Shown: positions 8,992-18,549, numbered from the stretch's first letter. The stretch: DNA of 64,000 nt from Owenweeksia sp963758205 (GCA_963758205.1 CAVWUM010000002.1:1178001-1242000); one strand, 5' to 3'. Notes: generated from the sequence alone by a model not told the origin. Numbers and translations: made by a program.

Positions 8992-9516
8992 ATGAAGACC
9001 TTATTTTCAAAAATATACATACTCAGTTTCAGCTTTTTACTTTTGGCAAGTTGCGGAAAAGATGCCGATAAATTTGACATTGTACCTTATGTGGAATGGC
9101 GTGGCTATGAGATTGAAGTTATTGGTGATCCTGGTGATAACCGCAAAAATATTATTCTGCAACTATACTTCACAGATAGAGACGGAGATATAGGTTTGAG
9201 ACAGGAAAACATCCCAACAGACTCCTGCAATACGGATAACTACAGCCTGTTTATCAAATACTTTGAAAAAGTAGGAGGCAGTTTCAGAGAGATAGTACCC
9301 GTGGACTCCTGTCAGCCGTTTCACAACCACCTGCCCTACCTCACCCCTGATGGGCAGAATAAAGTGCTTGAAGGCGATATCAATGCCGCCTTCAGCTACC
9401 TCGCATTCCCAAAAAATCCAGGTGTGGATTCAGTAAAATTTGAGGTGTACATAAAAGACAGGGCCAATCACGTAAGCAACATCGCCTACTCCCCTTCCAT
9501 TTTTATTCCTCAATAA
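8992..9516 (+). CDS. Lipoprotein of unknown function
   Basis: 174 residues. A signal peptide ends in the lipobox LLASC (Cys about residue 21), so it is a predicted envelope lipoprotein. The mature part resembles a single beta-sandwich: LQLYFTDRDGDIGL is a Ca-loop-like turn and VKFEVYIKDRANHVSNI a C-terminal strand pair. Similar lipoproteins are common in Flavobacteriales without known function. The 3' end overlaps the convergent Na/Pi cotransporter gene by 14 bases. Confidence 0.7.
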   Translation: MKTLFSKIYILSFSFLLLASCGKDADKFDIVPYVEWRGYEIEVIGDPGDNRKNIILQLYFTDRDGDIGLRQENIPTDSCNTDNYSLFIKYFEKVGGSFREIVPVDSCQPFHNHLPYLTPDGQNKVLEGDINAAFSYLAFPKNPGVDSVKFEVYIKDRANHVSNIAYSPSIFIPQ

Positions 9517-11227
9517 CAGGCTCCCCTTCCTTTTTAAGTGATTCGGTAATACTTAGCACGTGGTCACCAATGCGTTCCATTTCGGCAATAAGATCGCTGT
9601 AAAACACACCGCTACGGACCTGAAATTTACCTGACTCTACTTTTTTGATATATTCCTTACGAAGCTTTACATAGTAGGCATCAATCTCCAGCTCCAGCTG
9701 TTCTGCCGCTATAAAGTTGACATCTTTTTCAGAGGCCTTGAGGTTATTTACCATCAGATCCATGGACTTTTGAATCAAATCCGAAAGCTGCATAATTCTA
9801 TCGCGCATCTCCTGGGTAAAGTAGGCCTTCTTCTTTTTTCGTATAGAGAGATTGCGGCTTATCTCAAGGTATATATCGCCAATACGCTCCAAATGATTGG
9901 CCACGCTTAGCATGGCACGTACCTTACTGGTAGCTTCAGAACTTAACTCACCCCTTGAGGCTTTACTCAGGTAGGTAGAGATTTCAAGTTCCATACGGTC
10001 GGTTATGTCCTCGTATTTTTCAATTTGCTCGTGGTAAGCCCTCAGCTTCTTCTCATCCATTTCTGTGATCAGTAGCGGAATATACTTATACGCTCTTTTA
10101 ACGATATCAGCTTCTCTGATCAACTCCTTACCTGCTTCAAGTATAGATAGCTCGGGGGTTTCCATCATGCCACTGCCGATGTAATCAAGGCTGAAAACCT
10201 CATCCTCAATACCTTTAGAGGGCACCATGCGGATAACCACTTTAGCAATAAACCCAACAAAACCAATAAGCAGAGCCACGTTTAATATATTAAACATGGT
10301 ATGAAACAAGGCCAAAGCCTTTGGTATTGCCGCTACCTGCACAAAGGGGTCTTCCTGAAAAAAGTAGATGCTTACAGCAGCAGCTCCTTTTAGGAAAAAA
10401 GGAAACACAAGCAACATCCATATAACACCAAAAACATTGAATATAAAATGCGCCCTGGCCGCCCGTTTGGCATGTACATTTCCAATTAAAGCAGCGAGAT
10501 TGGCAGTAATGGTGGTACCGATATTTTCGCCCATAATAATGGCGGCTGCCAGCTCAAAAGGTATCCAGCCCTCACTGGTCATAACCAGGGTAAGCGCCAT
10601 AGCTGCGCTTGATGATTGTACAATAATAGTTAGCAGGGTGCCAATAATTACAAAGGCGATGATTATCAGAAACTTCATGAAATATCCACTTCCTGAATAG
10701 TCAATATTCTTAATAAAGCCGAGCATTTCTTCATTCTGCAATCCGCCAACGGCTTCTTTCATAAAATTGAGGCCTAAAAACAGTATGGCAAACCCTACCA
10801 ATACTTCACCCCATAGCTTCAGTTTTTCGCGTGAGCTGAACATCATAGGGAAACCTACAGCAATAATGGGCAGCGCAGCAGAAGCTATACTAAACTTACC
10901 AAGCCCCAGGTAGGATATTAGCCAACCGGTAACCGTGGTACCAATATTGGCCCCCATAATTACTCCAATGGACTCAATAAGTGTAATAAGGCCGGCATTT
11001 ACAAAACTTACCACCATTACAGTGGTGGCTGATGATGACTGCACCATCATGGTAATAAGCAAGCCGGTAGCCACACCAAAGAAGCGGTTGGAAGTCATGG
11101 CTTCCAAAATTTCGCGGAGCTTGGTGCCGGCAACTTTTTGAATTGAATCACTCATCACCTTCATACCAAATATGAAAAGGCCAAGAGCTCCGATAAGGGT
11201 AAGGAAATCAACTATTCCAAAATTCAT
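9503..11227 (-). CDS. Na/Pi cotransporter with C-terminal PhoU-like domain
   Basis: 574 residues, inner membrane. The first 330 or so residues form two inverted repeats, each with the Na/Pi hallmark QSSSA (MVQSSSATTVMVVSF and IVQSSSAAMALTLV) and a GxNIGTT motif (MGANIGTTVTGW and MGENIGTTITAN). The C-terminal 200 residues are helical with PhoU-like patterns (VANHLERIGDIYLEI, AEMERIGDHVLSI). The family imports inorganic phosphate with sodium or exports it when the cell is replete. It is downstream of the phosphate-type receptor cluster on the same strand and near a PhoB/PhoR pair, which fits a role in phosphate balance. Confidence 0.9.
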   Translation of the reverse strand: MNFGIVDFLTLIGALGLFIFGMKVMSDSIQKVAGTKLREILEAMTSNRFFGVATGLLITMMVQSSSATTVMVVSFVNAGLITLIESIGVIMGANIGTTVTGWLISYLGLGKFSIASAALPIIAVGFPMMFSSREKLKLWGEVLVGFAILFLGLNFMKEAVGGLQNEEMLGFIKNIDYSGSGYFMKFLIIIAFVIIGTLLTIIVQSSSAAMALTLVMTSEGWIPFELAAAIIMGENIGTTITANLAALIGNVHAKRAARAHFIFNVFGVIWMLLVFPFFLKGAAAVSIYFFQEDPFVQVAAIPKALALFHTMFNILNVALLIGFVGFIAKVVIRMVPSKGIEDEVFSLDYIGSGMMETPELSILEAGKELIREADIVKRAYKYIPLLITEMDEKKLRAYHEQIEKYEDITDRMELEISTYLSKASRGELSSEATSKVRAMLSVANHLERIGDIYLEISRNLSIRKKKKAYFTQEMRDRIMQLSDLIQKSMDLMVNNLKASEKDVNFIAAEQLELEIDAYYVKLRKEYIKKVESGKFQVRSGVFYSDLIAEMERIGDHVLSITESLKKEGEPVIEE

Positions 11228-11249
11228 AGTGCTTGCTTATTTAATGTAA

Positions 11250-11283
11250 AAAAGGGATACCCATATTTATAAGTATCCCTTTT
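11250..11283 (-). terminator. Terminator of the cupredoxin/lamin-tail gene
   Basis: AAAAGGGATAC (11250-11260) pairs with GTATCCCTTTT (11273-11283) across a 12-base loop. In the minus direction it ends in a T-run. It separates the secreted-protein gene from the Na/Pi cotransporter gene. Confidence 0.7.
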
Positions 11284-11315
11284 AGTAGTATGATTTAAAA
11301 CTTTACCAAAGTTTA

Positions 11316-14027
11316 TTATCTAACAACAATCTTGCGGGTGGTTTTAGCACCATCCACTTCAACTGAGATGATATAGGTTCCGCTGCTAAGGTTGCTTGCA
11401 TCAATTTCTATTAACTGATCATCAGTTGCTACATAACGCACAACAGCACCAGTAATATTAGTGATGGTAACCTTTGCAGGAGCATTGTTTTCTCTTTGTA
11501 CAAAAACAGCATTGCTTACCGGGTTAGGATATACCGAAATTTCAGGACCGGCAACTTCTTTAAGCGAAACGTTAATGATGATATCAGCACTATCTCTTGG
11601 GAAAATCTGGTATCCGTCATTGGCCGGGTTAGAGAATGTAAACTGAGAGCCTGCTCCGTAAACGTCAAATACACCTGTAGTTGGGATTGGCATATTGTAC
11701 AAATCGATGTCATTATCAATACGCATCACAAATGTGTCAACACCATTGGTGATATCTACATTAAATCCACCTGAACCAGAACCTGTGGTCCATTGGGTCG
11801 GGTCTACAAAGTTCCAACCTGAAAGGTGAATGAACTCACCTTCTGTAAGCTCATCAAGTACAGTAACGGTGGTGGCCGTTTTAAGAGAAACACCTGTTTT
11901 TAGCACTTCAATTGAGTCTACAATAATTTCGGTAAGTCCTCTGAATTGGGCTATTTCACCAATAACACGGATAGAATCACCACGAGTAACGGTGTACCCA
12001 CTAACATCACTAAAGTTAAACACATTAATACCACCGGTATTATCATAAATATAAAAGCTGAAACCGTTATTTCCGTCAAAGTCATCCGTGTAAACCACTC
12101 CACTCAATACTACTTTGTTACCTAGCTCAACCGGCACTGCAGAGGCATCTACAGCAGAAGCGGCATCAATGGTCATTTCATCAATAAGGATGATATCATT
12201 TGTATCGCGAGGGAAAATCTGGTAACCATCATTGGCAGGGCTTGAGAATGTAAACTGTGAGCCGGCACCACGAACACTAAACAAACCGGTAGTTGGGATT
12301 GGCTGCCCAAAAAGATTTACATCGTTATCAATACGCATAATGAACGTATCGGTACCATTTGTAATGTCCACATTAAAACCTGATCCTGAATTAGTCCATT
12401 GTGCAGGATCTACAATTTTGAAATAATCTAACTGAATAAATTCACCTTCAGTGCTTTCATCCAGCATAGAGACTGTGGTAGGCCCATCGATATTTACGCC
12501 TGTTTTAAGTACAGCAATCGAATCAACTATTATTTCTGTAAGACCACGAAATTGATCAATCTCCCCGATTACGCGAATAGAGTCTCCACGGTTAACAGTG
12601 TAACCGCTTACATCATTAAAATTGAAAACGTTAATACCTCCGGTAGCATCCTGAATATAGAAGCTATATCCGGCATTGCCGTCAAAGTCACCCGTATAAA
12701 CCACTCCATGTGTAATAAGCTTTATTCCAAGAGAATCAGGCACAAGCGTTGTGGGATCTACAGAAGAAACGGTTGCAATATCACCTGTTCTGAAATCATT
12801 ATCCTCAACTACAAAAATCATTGCGTTATTGGTTCCAACGGTCAAGCCGGCAGAAACTGCGGTAAGGGCTACAAAAAGAGTTTCGTTACCTTCAACAATA
12901 GCATCATCTGTAATATTAATAATAAAACTTACTGTATCCTCATTAGCCAAAACCGGTAGCTGCAATAAACCGGTTGTTAAGTTTGGAACAGGTACTACAG
13001 AGCCATCAGCAGGAAGATTGATACCTGCACCAAGGGCAAAAGTTAAATCAATAGTTTGGGCCACAAGGGGAGCAGGGTTTATGATAACATCTACTTGCAC
13101 GGCTCCGGCACTTTCAAGCGCTGTAACATTGGTAGTTGCAAACTCTACTGTAGGTACCAATGGAGGATTTGGAGAATAAGTGCCGATAGGGCAAGGAGGT
13201 ACAGCCGCAGCATTAGTAGTTACAATGTCATAAATGTTAATACCGCCAAAAGTCCAGTTTCCAATCACAAAATTGCTGCTATCAGGGCCTGTGTTATCAT
13301 TACGATAAGCCCAGCTATCAAGGTATTCCCAGGCCGTTCCGGTACCATCGGTATTAATATCTCCAAAAACGTCAATCACAATACCGTTATTAAAAAGTTC
13401 AACAGCATCATCACCATTTATGGCCATTGAGCCATCAATAAAATCTGCTGAAAAACCAAAGAAGCTGTAGAAATGAGTAGAGTCGGTAGATACATATATG
13501 TAATCTCCCTGAGTTACTGAAATAGCAGGAAACTGAAATTCAACACTATCCGAACCTCCACCATTGTTGGCAGAACCAATTCCATAAGTGCTTAGGTCAG
13601 CAATACTATTTAGTGCATAAATTTCCACACCCTTTGGGTTACCGCCAGGTAATGGACCATCATAAACAGCAGTTAAAACCAATTCGCGCGCCACAGGAGT
13701 AACGGTTACCGTACCCGCCATTGCCGGAGCATGAGGGTCGCACTGATAATTGTAAGTACCGGCTACGGTAAAGGTGTGGGTAAACGTCCAGCTTGAGCCT
13801 ACAGCGTTAGGGCCAAAAGACGCGGGATTGTTAGGAAAAGTAGTAGTAGAGCCATTTACATTGTGGCTTCCGCTGGTCACTGTCCATACAACAGTATCGC
13901 CCTGCATAATAGTAAGGCTGTTGGGAGTAAAGGAGTTACTGGCAACGTTTACGTTGTGCACGGTAGCACTAGCCCCTAAGGAAAGCAAGGTGCCAAACGC
14001 AGCCATAAATAATAATCTTAATTTCAT
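11316..14027 (-). CDS. Secreted multidomain protein: cupredoxin, lamin-tail, Calx-beta-like, duplicated domain, T9SS tail
   Basis: 903 residues. A signal peptide (1-21) is followed by a plastocyanin-like domain (about 22-112). Its type-1 copper ligands look complete: an upstream His in SGSHNVNG, and YQCDPHAPAM giving Cys, His and Met. Residues 115-275 resemble a lamin-tail domain (KGVEIYALNSIADLSTYGIG). A Calx-beta-like domain follows (about 290-405). Two copies of a domain of about 200 residues come next (GVVYTGDFDGNAGYSFYIQD and GVVYTDDFDGNNGFSFYIYD). The last 80 residues (EISVYPNPVSNAVFV...TTRKIVVR) are a type A T9SS sorting signal. It should be exported and surface-attached or released. 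A candidate Pho box lies upstream. Whether it binds phosphate or a phosphoester, or only copper, is unknown. Confidence 0.85.
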   Translation of the reverse strand: MKLRLLFMAAFGTLLSLGASATVHNVNVASNSFTPNSLTIMQGDTVVWTVTSGSHNVNGSTTTFPNNPASFGPNAVGSSWTFTHTFTVAGTYNYQCDPHAPAMAGTVTVTPVARELVLTAVYDGPLPGGNPKGVEIYALNSIADLSTYGIGSANNGGGSDSVEFQFPAISVTQGDYIYVSTDSTHFYSFFGFSADFIDGSMAINGDDAVELFNNGIVIDVFGDINTDGTGTAWEYLDSWAYRNDNTGPDSSNFVIGNWTFGGINIYDIVTTNAAAVPPCPIGTYSPNPPLVPTVEFATTNVTALESAGAVQVDVIINPAPLVAQTIDLTFALGAGINLPADGSVVPVPNLTTGLLQLPVLANEDTVSFIINITDDAIVEGNETLFVALTAVSAGLTVGTNNAMIFVVEDNDFRTGDIATVSSVDPTTLVPDSLGIKLITHGVVYTGDFDGNAGYSFYIQDATGGINVFNFNDVSGYTVNRGDSIRVIGEIDQFRGLTEIIVDSIAVLKTGVNIDGPTTVSMLDESTEGEFIQLDYFKIVDPAQWTNSGSGFNVDITNGTDTFIMRIDNDVNLFGQPIPTTGLFSVRGAGSQFTFSSPANDGYQIFPRDTNDIILIDEMTIDAASAVDASAVPVELGNKVVLSGVVYTDDFDGNNGFSFYIYDNTGGINVFNFSDVSGYTVTRGDSIRVIGEIAQFRGLTEIIVDSIEVLKTGVSLKTATTVTVLDELTEGEFIHLSGWNFVDPTQWTTGSGSGGFNVDITNGVDTFVMRIDNDIDLYNMPIPTTGVFDVYGAGSQFTFSNPANDGYQIFPRDSADIIINVSLKEVAGPEISVYPNPVSNAVFVQRENNAPAKVTITNITGAVVRYVATDDQLIEIDASNLSSGTYIISVEVDGAKTTRKIVVR
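11600..12760 (-). repeat. Tandem intragenic duplication, period about 612 bp
   Basis: Two adjacent segments of the secreted-protein gene, about 11600-12150 and 12212-12760, are similar at DNA level. For example, GGAAAATCTGGTA starts at 11600 and again at 12212. Each unit encodes about 204 residues with the motif NVFNF(S/N)DVSGYTV. Third-position differences show an old but recognisable duplication. Confidence 0.85.
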
Positions 14028-14052
14028 GTCTATGAGGATTTTTAATTCGCGG

Positions 14053-14108
14053 CAAAATTACCAAAACTATCTGCCGAAAATGGCTCCTAAGGTTAAGCCA
14101 ATGTTAAA
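14053..14108 (-). promoter_or_regulatory. -7 box and candidate Pho box of the cupredoxin/lamin-tail gene
   Basis: On the minus strand TAATTTTG (14053-14060) is a clean -7 box, 26 bases before the ATG. Thirty bases upstream lies the direct repeat TTTAACA-TTGG-CTTAACC (14091-14108, minus-strand reading). The TTAAC cores are 11 bases apart, as in TTAACA-type Pho boxes of Bacillus and the similar cyanobacterial boxes. Binding by the neighbouring PhoB-type regulator is an inference. Confidence 0.5.
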
Positions 14109-14114
14109 TGACAA

Positions 14115-14145
14115 GACCCTCTGCACTAAATTGTGTCAGAGGGTC
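14115..14145 (-). terminator. Terminator of the TonB-dependent receptor gene
   Basis: GACCCTCTG (14115-14123) pairs with CAGAGGGTC (14137-14145) around a 13-base loop, 26 bases after the receptor stop. The T-run is weak on the minus strand. Confidence 0.6.
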
Positions 14146-14170
14146 CTGATAAGAATTTAGGGTGTACGGA

Positions 14171-17098
14171 TTACTTAAATCTGTAGCTGTATCCGATAGA
14201 AAAAGCAGTACCGGGAGTAAACTGGCTAAATATGGCATCCTCAGCTTCATAGCCCACATAAAAGCTTTCTCTTACATCATTAAGGATGTTAGTGGCTTTT
14301 ACACTTAAAGTTGATCTGTTATCCTCACCAAATGATTTGCTGAAGGTAAGATTTAACGAGTGGAAAGGCTGTGCATATACATCAGGGAAAATACCACCAC
14401 CTACAACTTCAAGGGTTGGGCCTTTTACGTTATAATAAACTCCCATGCTCATGTCTTTTCCAAGGTCATCATATTGCAAACCTACGTTTACAATGTAAGG
14501 GGCCTGGCCGGCCATAGCCCTGGTATCTTTTATATCCTCCCCTTCCTTTTCATACAACTTACGGGCATTAAACTCTACATCAGTCATCTTAATTTGAGAA
14601 TAAACTACAGTAACGTTGGTAGAGAAGCTGAACTTTTCAAGTACCGGACTAATGATTGACAGGCTTTTACGCAACTCAAACTCACCACCAAATACCTGTC
14701 CGTCTCCCACATTACGTGGTTGAAATTCAGGAACCGTTTGCGCAGTTGGAATACGCACCAATTCAATAGGATCGGAGAACAATTTGGCAAAGGCACTTAC
14801 CGAAATCAATTCACCTCTTTCACCAAATATCTCATACCTAAAGTCGATATTGTTAATCCGGGTACTGATAAGCTCTCCACTCCAGATGTTATTATTTGCG
14901 GCATCATCATAAGGCAACAAACCACCATTGTAGGTACGGTTGGTTACGGGATCAAGAATTTGCGCAAACGAAAGCTCCTTAAATGAAGGGCGAGCAATAG
15001 AACGGTAGTAGGAAACACGGATATTCTGGTTTTCGTTAACCGCAAAGATGATGTTGGCTGATGGAAAAAGATCAAGTGCATCAAGCACAACTTCATTATC
15101 CAGCACATTACCACCCGGATCATTTCTGGCACCTAGCTGATCTCTACCGGTATGCCTTTGCACAAAGTACTCAGCGCGCAACCCAACAATGGTTTTAAAC
15201 CTTGCCGATGGAGACATCTCAAAAGAGGCATAGGCTCCAATATTATTAACATTTGAGGAGTACTCGTTGGGGTTTGGCTCACCATTAGGTGAGTTTTGCG
15301 ACTGATAATACAACTGCCCGGGGCCGGCCAATGATGTGTAGATGTTAGAGTCCAGCAAAACATTATTAGGGTCACCATCGTAATTATAACCTGAAAGTGT
15401 GGACTGAAGGTCAAAAGACAAGATTTGGTAATCACGAATTTTAAATAGGTGGCTGGCGCCAAATTTAAATTTGCTGTCTCTCTCAAAGGTTTGCATGTTT
15501 ATCGTAAAGTCCACTCTTTCCACAGAGTTTATTTCATCAAGATATCTCCATATCCTGGTAGGGTTACCGCCTTGTCCGGCACTAAAAATAGAATCACCAC
15601 CCTGTATGGTAAAAGCCGTTCTACGAAGGTCGGGCTCTGTAATATTAGATATAGTTGGAGATACTTTCCACTCCACATTAAATTTATCATCCTTAAGGTG
15701 ATGCTCACCACTCAACATAGCATTGGTAAGCGCACGCTCACTATAGGTAAGGTTATTGGCATAAGCACTGTAGCCCGATTGTCCGATTACATCATCATTA
15801 TTTAATACGCTAAACTGCGAAGCCGTTGATTCAGCATTTTGCAGGTGCATAAGCGTAAGCCTGTATTTTGATTTGGTTGTTTTATAAGCCAGGCCTCCAA
15901 GGCCACCAAGCAGCACATTATTTTCACCAACGCTACCTGTTTGTATAGTGGCCGCATCATTATCATATACCGTAGGCGAGCCATTGCGAAAGTATTCGCC
16001 ATAAACCACATCATCATAAAAGCGTGTGGAGTTTTTGTAAGTGGCCGAAAAGATATAGCCCAATTTGGCCCCATTATCAAGAGCCTTTTGATTTCCGGCT
16101 GATACACCTAAATCATAATCCATAAAGCTGGTTTGCTCCATGGCACCCAACGTGGGATTAAAACTCCTGTTAAAATCCGCCACTTCAGCATCAGTCCCTG
16201 AAAAGAAAGGGTGTGGAGATGGTGAAGTTTGACCTGCAGCCGGCAACTCTCTGGCGCCACCATCAAAACCTAAAAAGTCAGTATTGCTACCATCATAGGT
16301 AAGGTAGTTTGAGTTGAAGTGCATGGATGGGGTATATCCCAAGCCACCGGAAACAGAAAACACAGATTTTTCAGGAAAGGCCTTAGTTTCAATATTAACC
16401 AACCCACCGGTAAAATCTGCAGGCATTTCGGCCACACCTGTTTTCAGTACCGTCATATTACTCATAAGGTTGGTAGGGAAAATATCAATCTGAATAGCAT
16501 TACGGTCGGGATCAAGACCAGGAATATCAACTCCATTAAGCATGGTTTTAGTGTAGCGGTCACCCAAACCTCTTACGTAAACATACTTACCACCTTCTAC
16601 TGATACCCCGGTAACCCTTTTAGCCGCATCACCAGCATCAGAGTCTCCGGTTTTACGCAGCTTAGCAGAGGATATACCATCAATAACATTTGGCGATTTT
16701 TTCTTTTCCACCAAAATGGCTGCCTCATTATTACGAACTGTTTCGGCAGTAATTACCACTTCACCCAATTGGCTGGAAGATAGCGTAAGAGTAACAGGGT
16801 CAATTACGGTTACCTCACCGGCTTTTACCACTACATCTGTAACGTTTACTGAGTTTAAGCCGATAAATGAAAGCTCAACTACATGGGTTCCGGGATCAAC
16901 CTTTACCTCATAGTTTCCATCAAAATCCGTAGTGGTACCAATTTGGGTGCCTTTTACAACTACGTTGGCCGAAAAAAGCGGTTCACCAGTTTCACCGTCA
17001 ATTACAGTTCCCCTAATGGTTCCCTTTTGGGCGAAAACTGACAGGCCACTAATAAGAAATACTGCAAGCGAAACTGCGCGTAAAAATGATTGTGACAT
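14171..17098 (-). CDS. TonB-dependent outer-membrane receptor
   Basis: 975 residues. Signal peptide (1-23), then a carboxypeptidase-regulatory-like domain (about 24-110: GTIRGTVIDGETGEPLFSAN and DFDGNYEVKVDPGTH). Next comes a TonB plug (about 130-235, with YVRGLGDRYTKTMLNG and DIFPTNLM). A beta-barrel of about 700 residues follows, ending with the aromatic strand AFSIGYSYRFK. Such receptors import substrates too large or scarce for porins, using proton motive force through TonB. The partner is not SusD but the beta-helix lipoprotein encoded immediately upstream. With a PhoB/PhoR pair and a Na/Pi transporter alongside, a phosphate or organophosphate substrate is plausible but not shown by the sequence. 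Confidence 0.88.
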   Translation of the reverse strand: MSQSFLRAVSLAVFLISGLSVFAQKGTIRGTVIDGETGEPLFSANVVVKGTQIGTTTDFDGNYEVKVDPGTHVVELSFIGLNSVNVTDVVVKAGEVTVIDPVTLTLSSSQLGEVVITAETVRNNEAAILVEKKKSPNVIDGISSAKLRKTGDSDAGDAAKRVTGVSVEGGKYVYVRGLGDRYTKTMLNGVDIPGLDPDRNAIQIDIFPTNLMSNMTVLKTGVAEMPADFTGGLVNIETKAFPEKSVFSVSGGLGYTPSMHFNSNYLTYDGSNTDFLGFDGGARELPAAGQTSPSPHPFFSGTDAEVADFNRSFNPTLGAMEQTSFMDYDLGVSAGNQKALDNGAKLGYIFSATYKNSTRFYDDVVYGEYFRNGSPTVYDNDAATIQTGSVGENNVLLGGLGGLAYKTTKSKYRLTLMHLQNAESTASQFSVLNNDDVIGQSGYSAYANNLTYSERALTNAMLSGEHHLKDDKFNVEWKVSPTISNITEPDLRRTAFTIQGGDSIFSAGQGGNPTRIWRYLDEINSVERVDFTINMQTFERDSKFKFGASHLFKIRDYQILSFDLQSTLSGYNYDGDPNNVLLDSNIYTSLAGPGQLYYQSQNSPNGEPNPNEYSSNVNNIGAYASFEMSPSARFKTIVGLRAEYFVQRHTGRDQLGARNDPGGNVLDNEVVLDALDLFPSANIIFAVNENQNIRVSYYRSIARPSFKELSFAQILDPVTNRTYNGGLLPYDDAANNNIWSGELISTRINNIDFRYEIFGERGELISVSAFAKLFSDPIELVRIPTAQTVPEFQPRNVGDGQVFGGEFELRKSLSIISPVLEKFSFSTNVTVVYSQIKMTDVEFNARKLYEKEGEDIKDTRAMAGQAPYIVNVGLQYDDLGKDMSMGVYYNVKGPTLEVVGGGIFPDVYAQPFHSLNLTFSKSFGEDNRSTLSVKATNILNDVRESFYVGYEAEDAIFSQFTPGTAFSIGYSYRFK

Positions 17099-17164
17099 TA
17101 CAATACTTTGTTTGATAATTGATGTGGAGAATATCCCCTTTATTCAAAAAACTAAAAACAGAAA

Positions 17165-17201
17165 AAAGCTTGCTTTAACGGAATACATTAAAGCAAGCTT
17201 T
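17165..17201 (-). terminator. Strong hairpin after the beta-helix lipoprotein gene
   Basis: A perfect 14-bp stem, AAAGCTTGCTTTAA (17165-17178) with TTAAAGCAAGCTTT (17188-17201), and a 9-base loop. The minus-strand transcript continues into TTTTCTG. It lies between the lipoprotein and receptor genes, so it may terminate or attenuate read-through and set their ratio. Confidence 0.75.
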
Positions 17202-17245
17202 ATTTTATCTCTATCGATTAAGTTCTAAGTAAACCTGACCGTTTC

Positions 17246-18487
17246 TTATTGAAGACCAATCTGGCCAAGAGCACCTGATTTGCTGGCCCATGTCCAACCA
17301 AACTGGCTCATATCAGCTCCAACAGTTTTGCTACCGGCAGGAACTGCAGTAAGCGAAGTTGGAAGAGTAGCACCAGGAGCGAAAAGGTCTTCCAAAGTTG
17401 TACCGGAAGGAAGAGTAATTTCCAAACCTGTAGTAGGCATACTTTTATCACCACCGTAAGAAGCAAATGGCTCTAATTTTTCGTCTTCAGAAGTTGCAGG
17501 ATCATCAGCAATGTAACCATAGTTAGCACCAAGGCCAAAGAAGTAAACATTCTCCAAAGCAGCATTAGTACCGCCATCCCAGTCAACAAGGCTGAAGATT
17601 TCGTTACCGGCATATACAGATCCGTTTCTGAAAATATGGGTTCCTGTAGCAGACTTACCACCTTCAGGACCATCAAGTTCAAAAGCAGAACCACCACGTG
17701 GAGTTACAACTGCAAAGTTTTCGCAGGTTCCGATCCAATCCTGGTCAGTATCAAGACCGTCATCAGCACAGTTCCAAACCAAAACGTTAGTAGCACTTAC
17801 AGTACCACCAAACCACTCAATACCATCATCCTGGTTAGCCACAACTTCGATGTTGTTGATTTTAGTACCAGTACCAACACCACCAAAGGTAATACCGTTG
17901 ATTTCGTTACCAGCACCAATGTTGGTACCACCGTGACGAACAGAAACATAAGAAAGCTCACCAGAGCTGTGGTTAGGATCAGTACCACCATAAAGACCAT
18001 TTTGATCAGAAGTAGGGATACCTTCAATTTGTACTGACTCACTTGAAGCAGCGATTGGAGCCTTACCAAGGATAATCAAACCACCCCATAGTCCGTTATT
18101 TTCAGGGCTAAGGTTAGGGCTGTTGAATTCACCAGGCTGGATGTCATCGGCTACAGTAGTAAAGATAATCGGAGCACTAGCAGTACCCTTAGCCATAATT
18201 TTACCTTCGCGTGAAATAAGTAGAGCAGAAGCAAAAGTACCGGCACCTGGGTTAGCCTTAATTACAGTACCAGCTTCAATGGTAAGAGTAGCACCACCGG
18301 CCACAGTTACACGACCATCAAGACGGTAAATGTTGTCTGATGTCCACATTTCATCGGCAGTAATAACTCCTTTTTTAACCACTTCAGAGATTTGGGGTGG
18401 TGGAGCTACCGTGTCATCATCTTTACAAGATGTTAGAGCAAATAGTGCCGCAGCACTGTAAAGCAACATTGATTTTAATTTTTTCAT
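17246..18487 (-). CDS. Beta-helix lipoprotein paired with the TonB receptor
   Basis: 413 residues. The signal peptide ends in lipobox ALTSC (Cys about 21). The mature protein is rich in Gly, Asn and Thr with repeated strand-turn units (GRVTVAGGATLTIEAGTVIK, GLWGGLIILGKAPI, INGITFGGVGTGTKINNIEV, DDGIEWFGGTVSATN), the pattern of a right-handed parallel beta-helix. This family often sits beside TonB-dependent receptors in Bacteroidota. An outer-membrane substrate-capture or scaffold role is an inference. No catalytic motif is evident. It is divergent from the phoB-like gene, and a candidate Pho box lies 45 bases before its ATG. Confidence 0.82.
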   Translation of the reverse strand: MKKLKSMLLYSAAALFALTSCKDDDTVAPPPQISEVVKKGVITADEMWTSDNIYRLDGRVTVAGGATLTIEAGTVIKANPGAGTFASALLISREGKIMAKGTASAPIIFTTVADDIQPGEFNSPNLSPENNGLWGGLIILGKAPIAASSESVQIEGIPTSDQNGLYGGTDPNHSSGELSYVSVRHGGTNIGAGNEINGITFGGVGTGTKINNIEVVANQDDGIEWFGGTVSATNVLVWNCADDGLDTDQDWIGTCENFAVVTPRGGSAFELDGPEGGKSATGTHIFRNGSVYAGNEIFSLVDWDGGTNAALENVYFFGLGANYGYIADDPATSEDEKLEPFASYGGDKSMPTTGLEITLPSGTTLEDLFAPGATLPTSLTAVPAGSKTVGADMSQFGWTWASKSGALGQIGLQ

Positions 18488-18531
18488 CGGGAATTTCGAT
18501 TTTTAGATTTGCGGCAAAGGTGAGGTCATCA

Positions 18532-18549
18532 TGTTAAGCTACTGTTAAC
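18532..18549 (-). promoter_or_regulatory. Candidate Pho box for the lipoprotein-receptor unit
   Basis: Minus strand reads GTTAACA-GTAG-CTTAACA: TTAACA twice with an 11-base period. A weaker third repeat (TTAA at 18555-18558) follows on the far side. A CACCTTTG sequence at 18515-18522 could be the -7 element, one mismatch from TAnnTTTG. The sequence matches the TTAACA-N5-TTAACA arrangement of Bacillus PhoP boxes. Its use here is inferred from position next to a PhoB/PhoR pair. Confidence 0.5.

Noticed and set aside
11461..13430. Several plus-strand open frames opposite the secreted multidomain gene
   Set aside because: All lie inside a 903-residue minus-strand gene with clear domains. Their products are low-complexity and start and stop at random.
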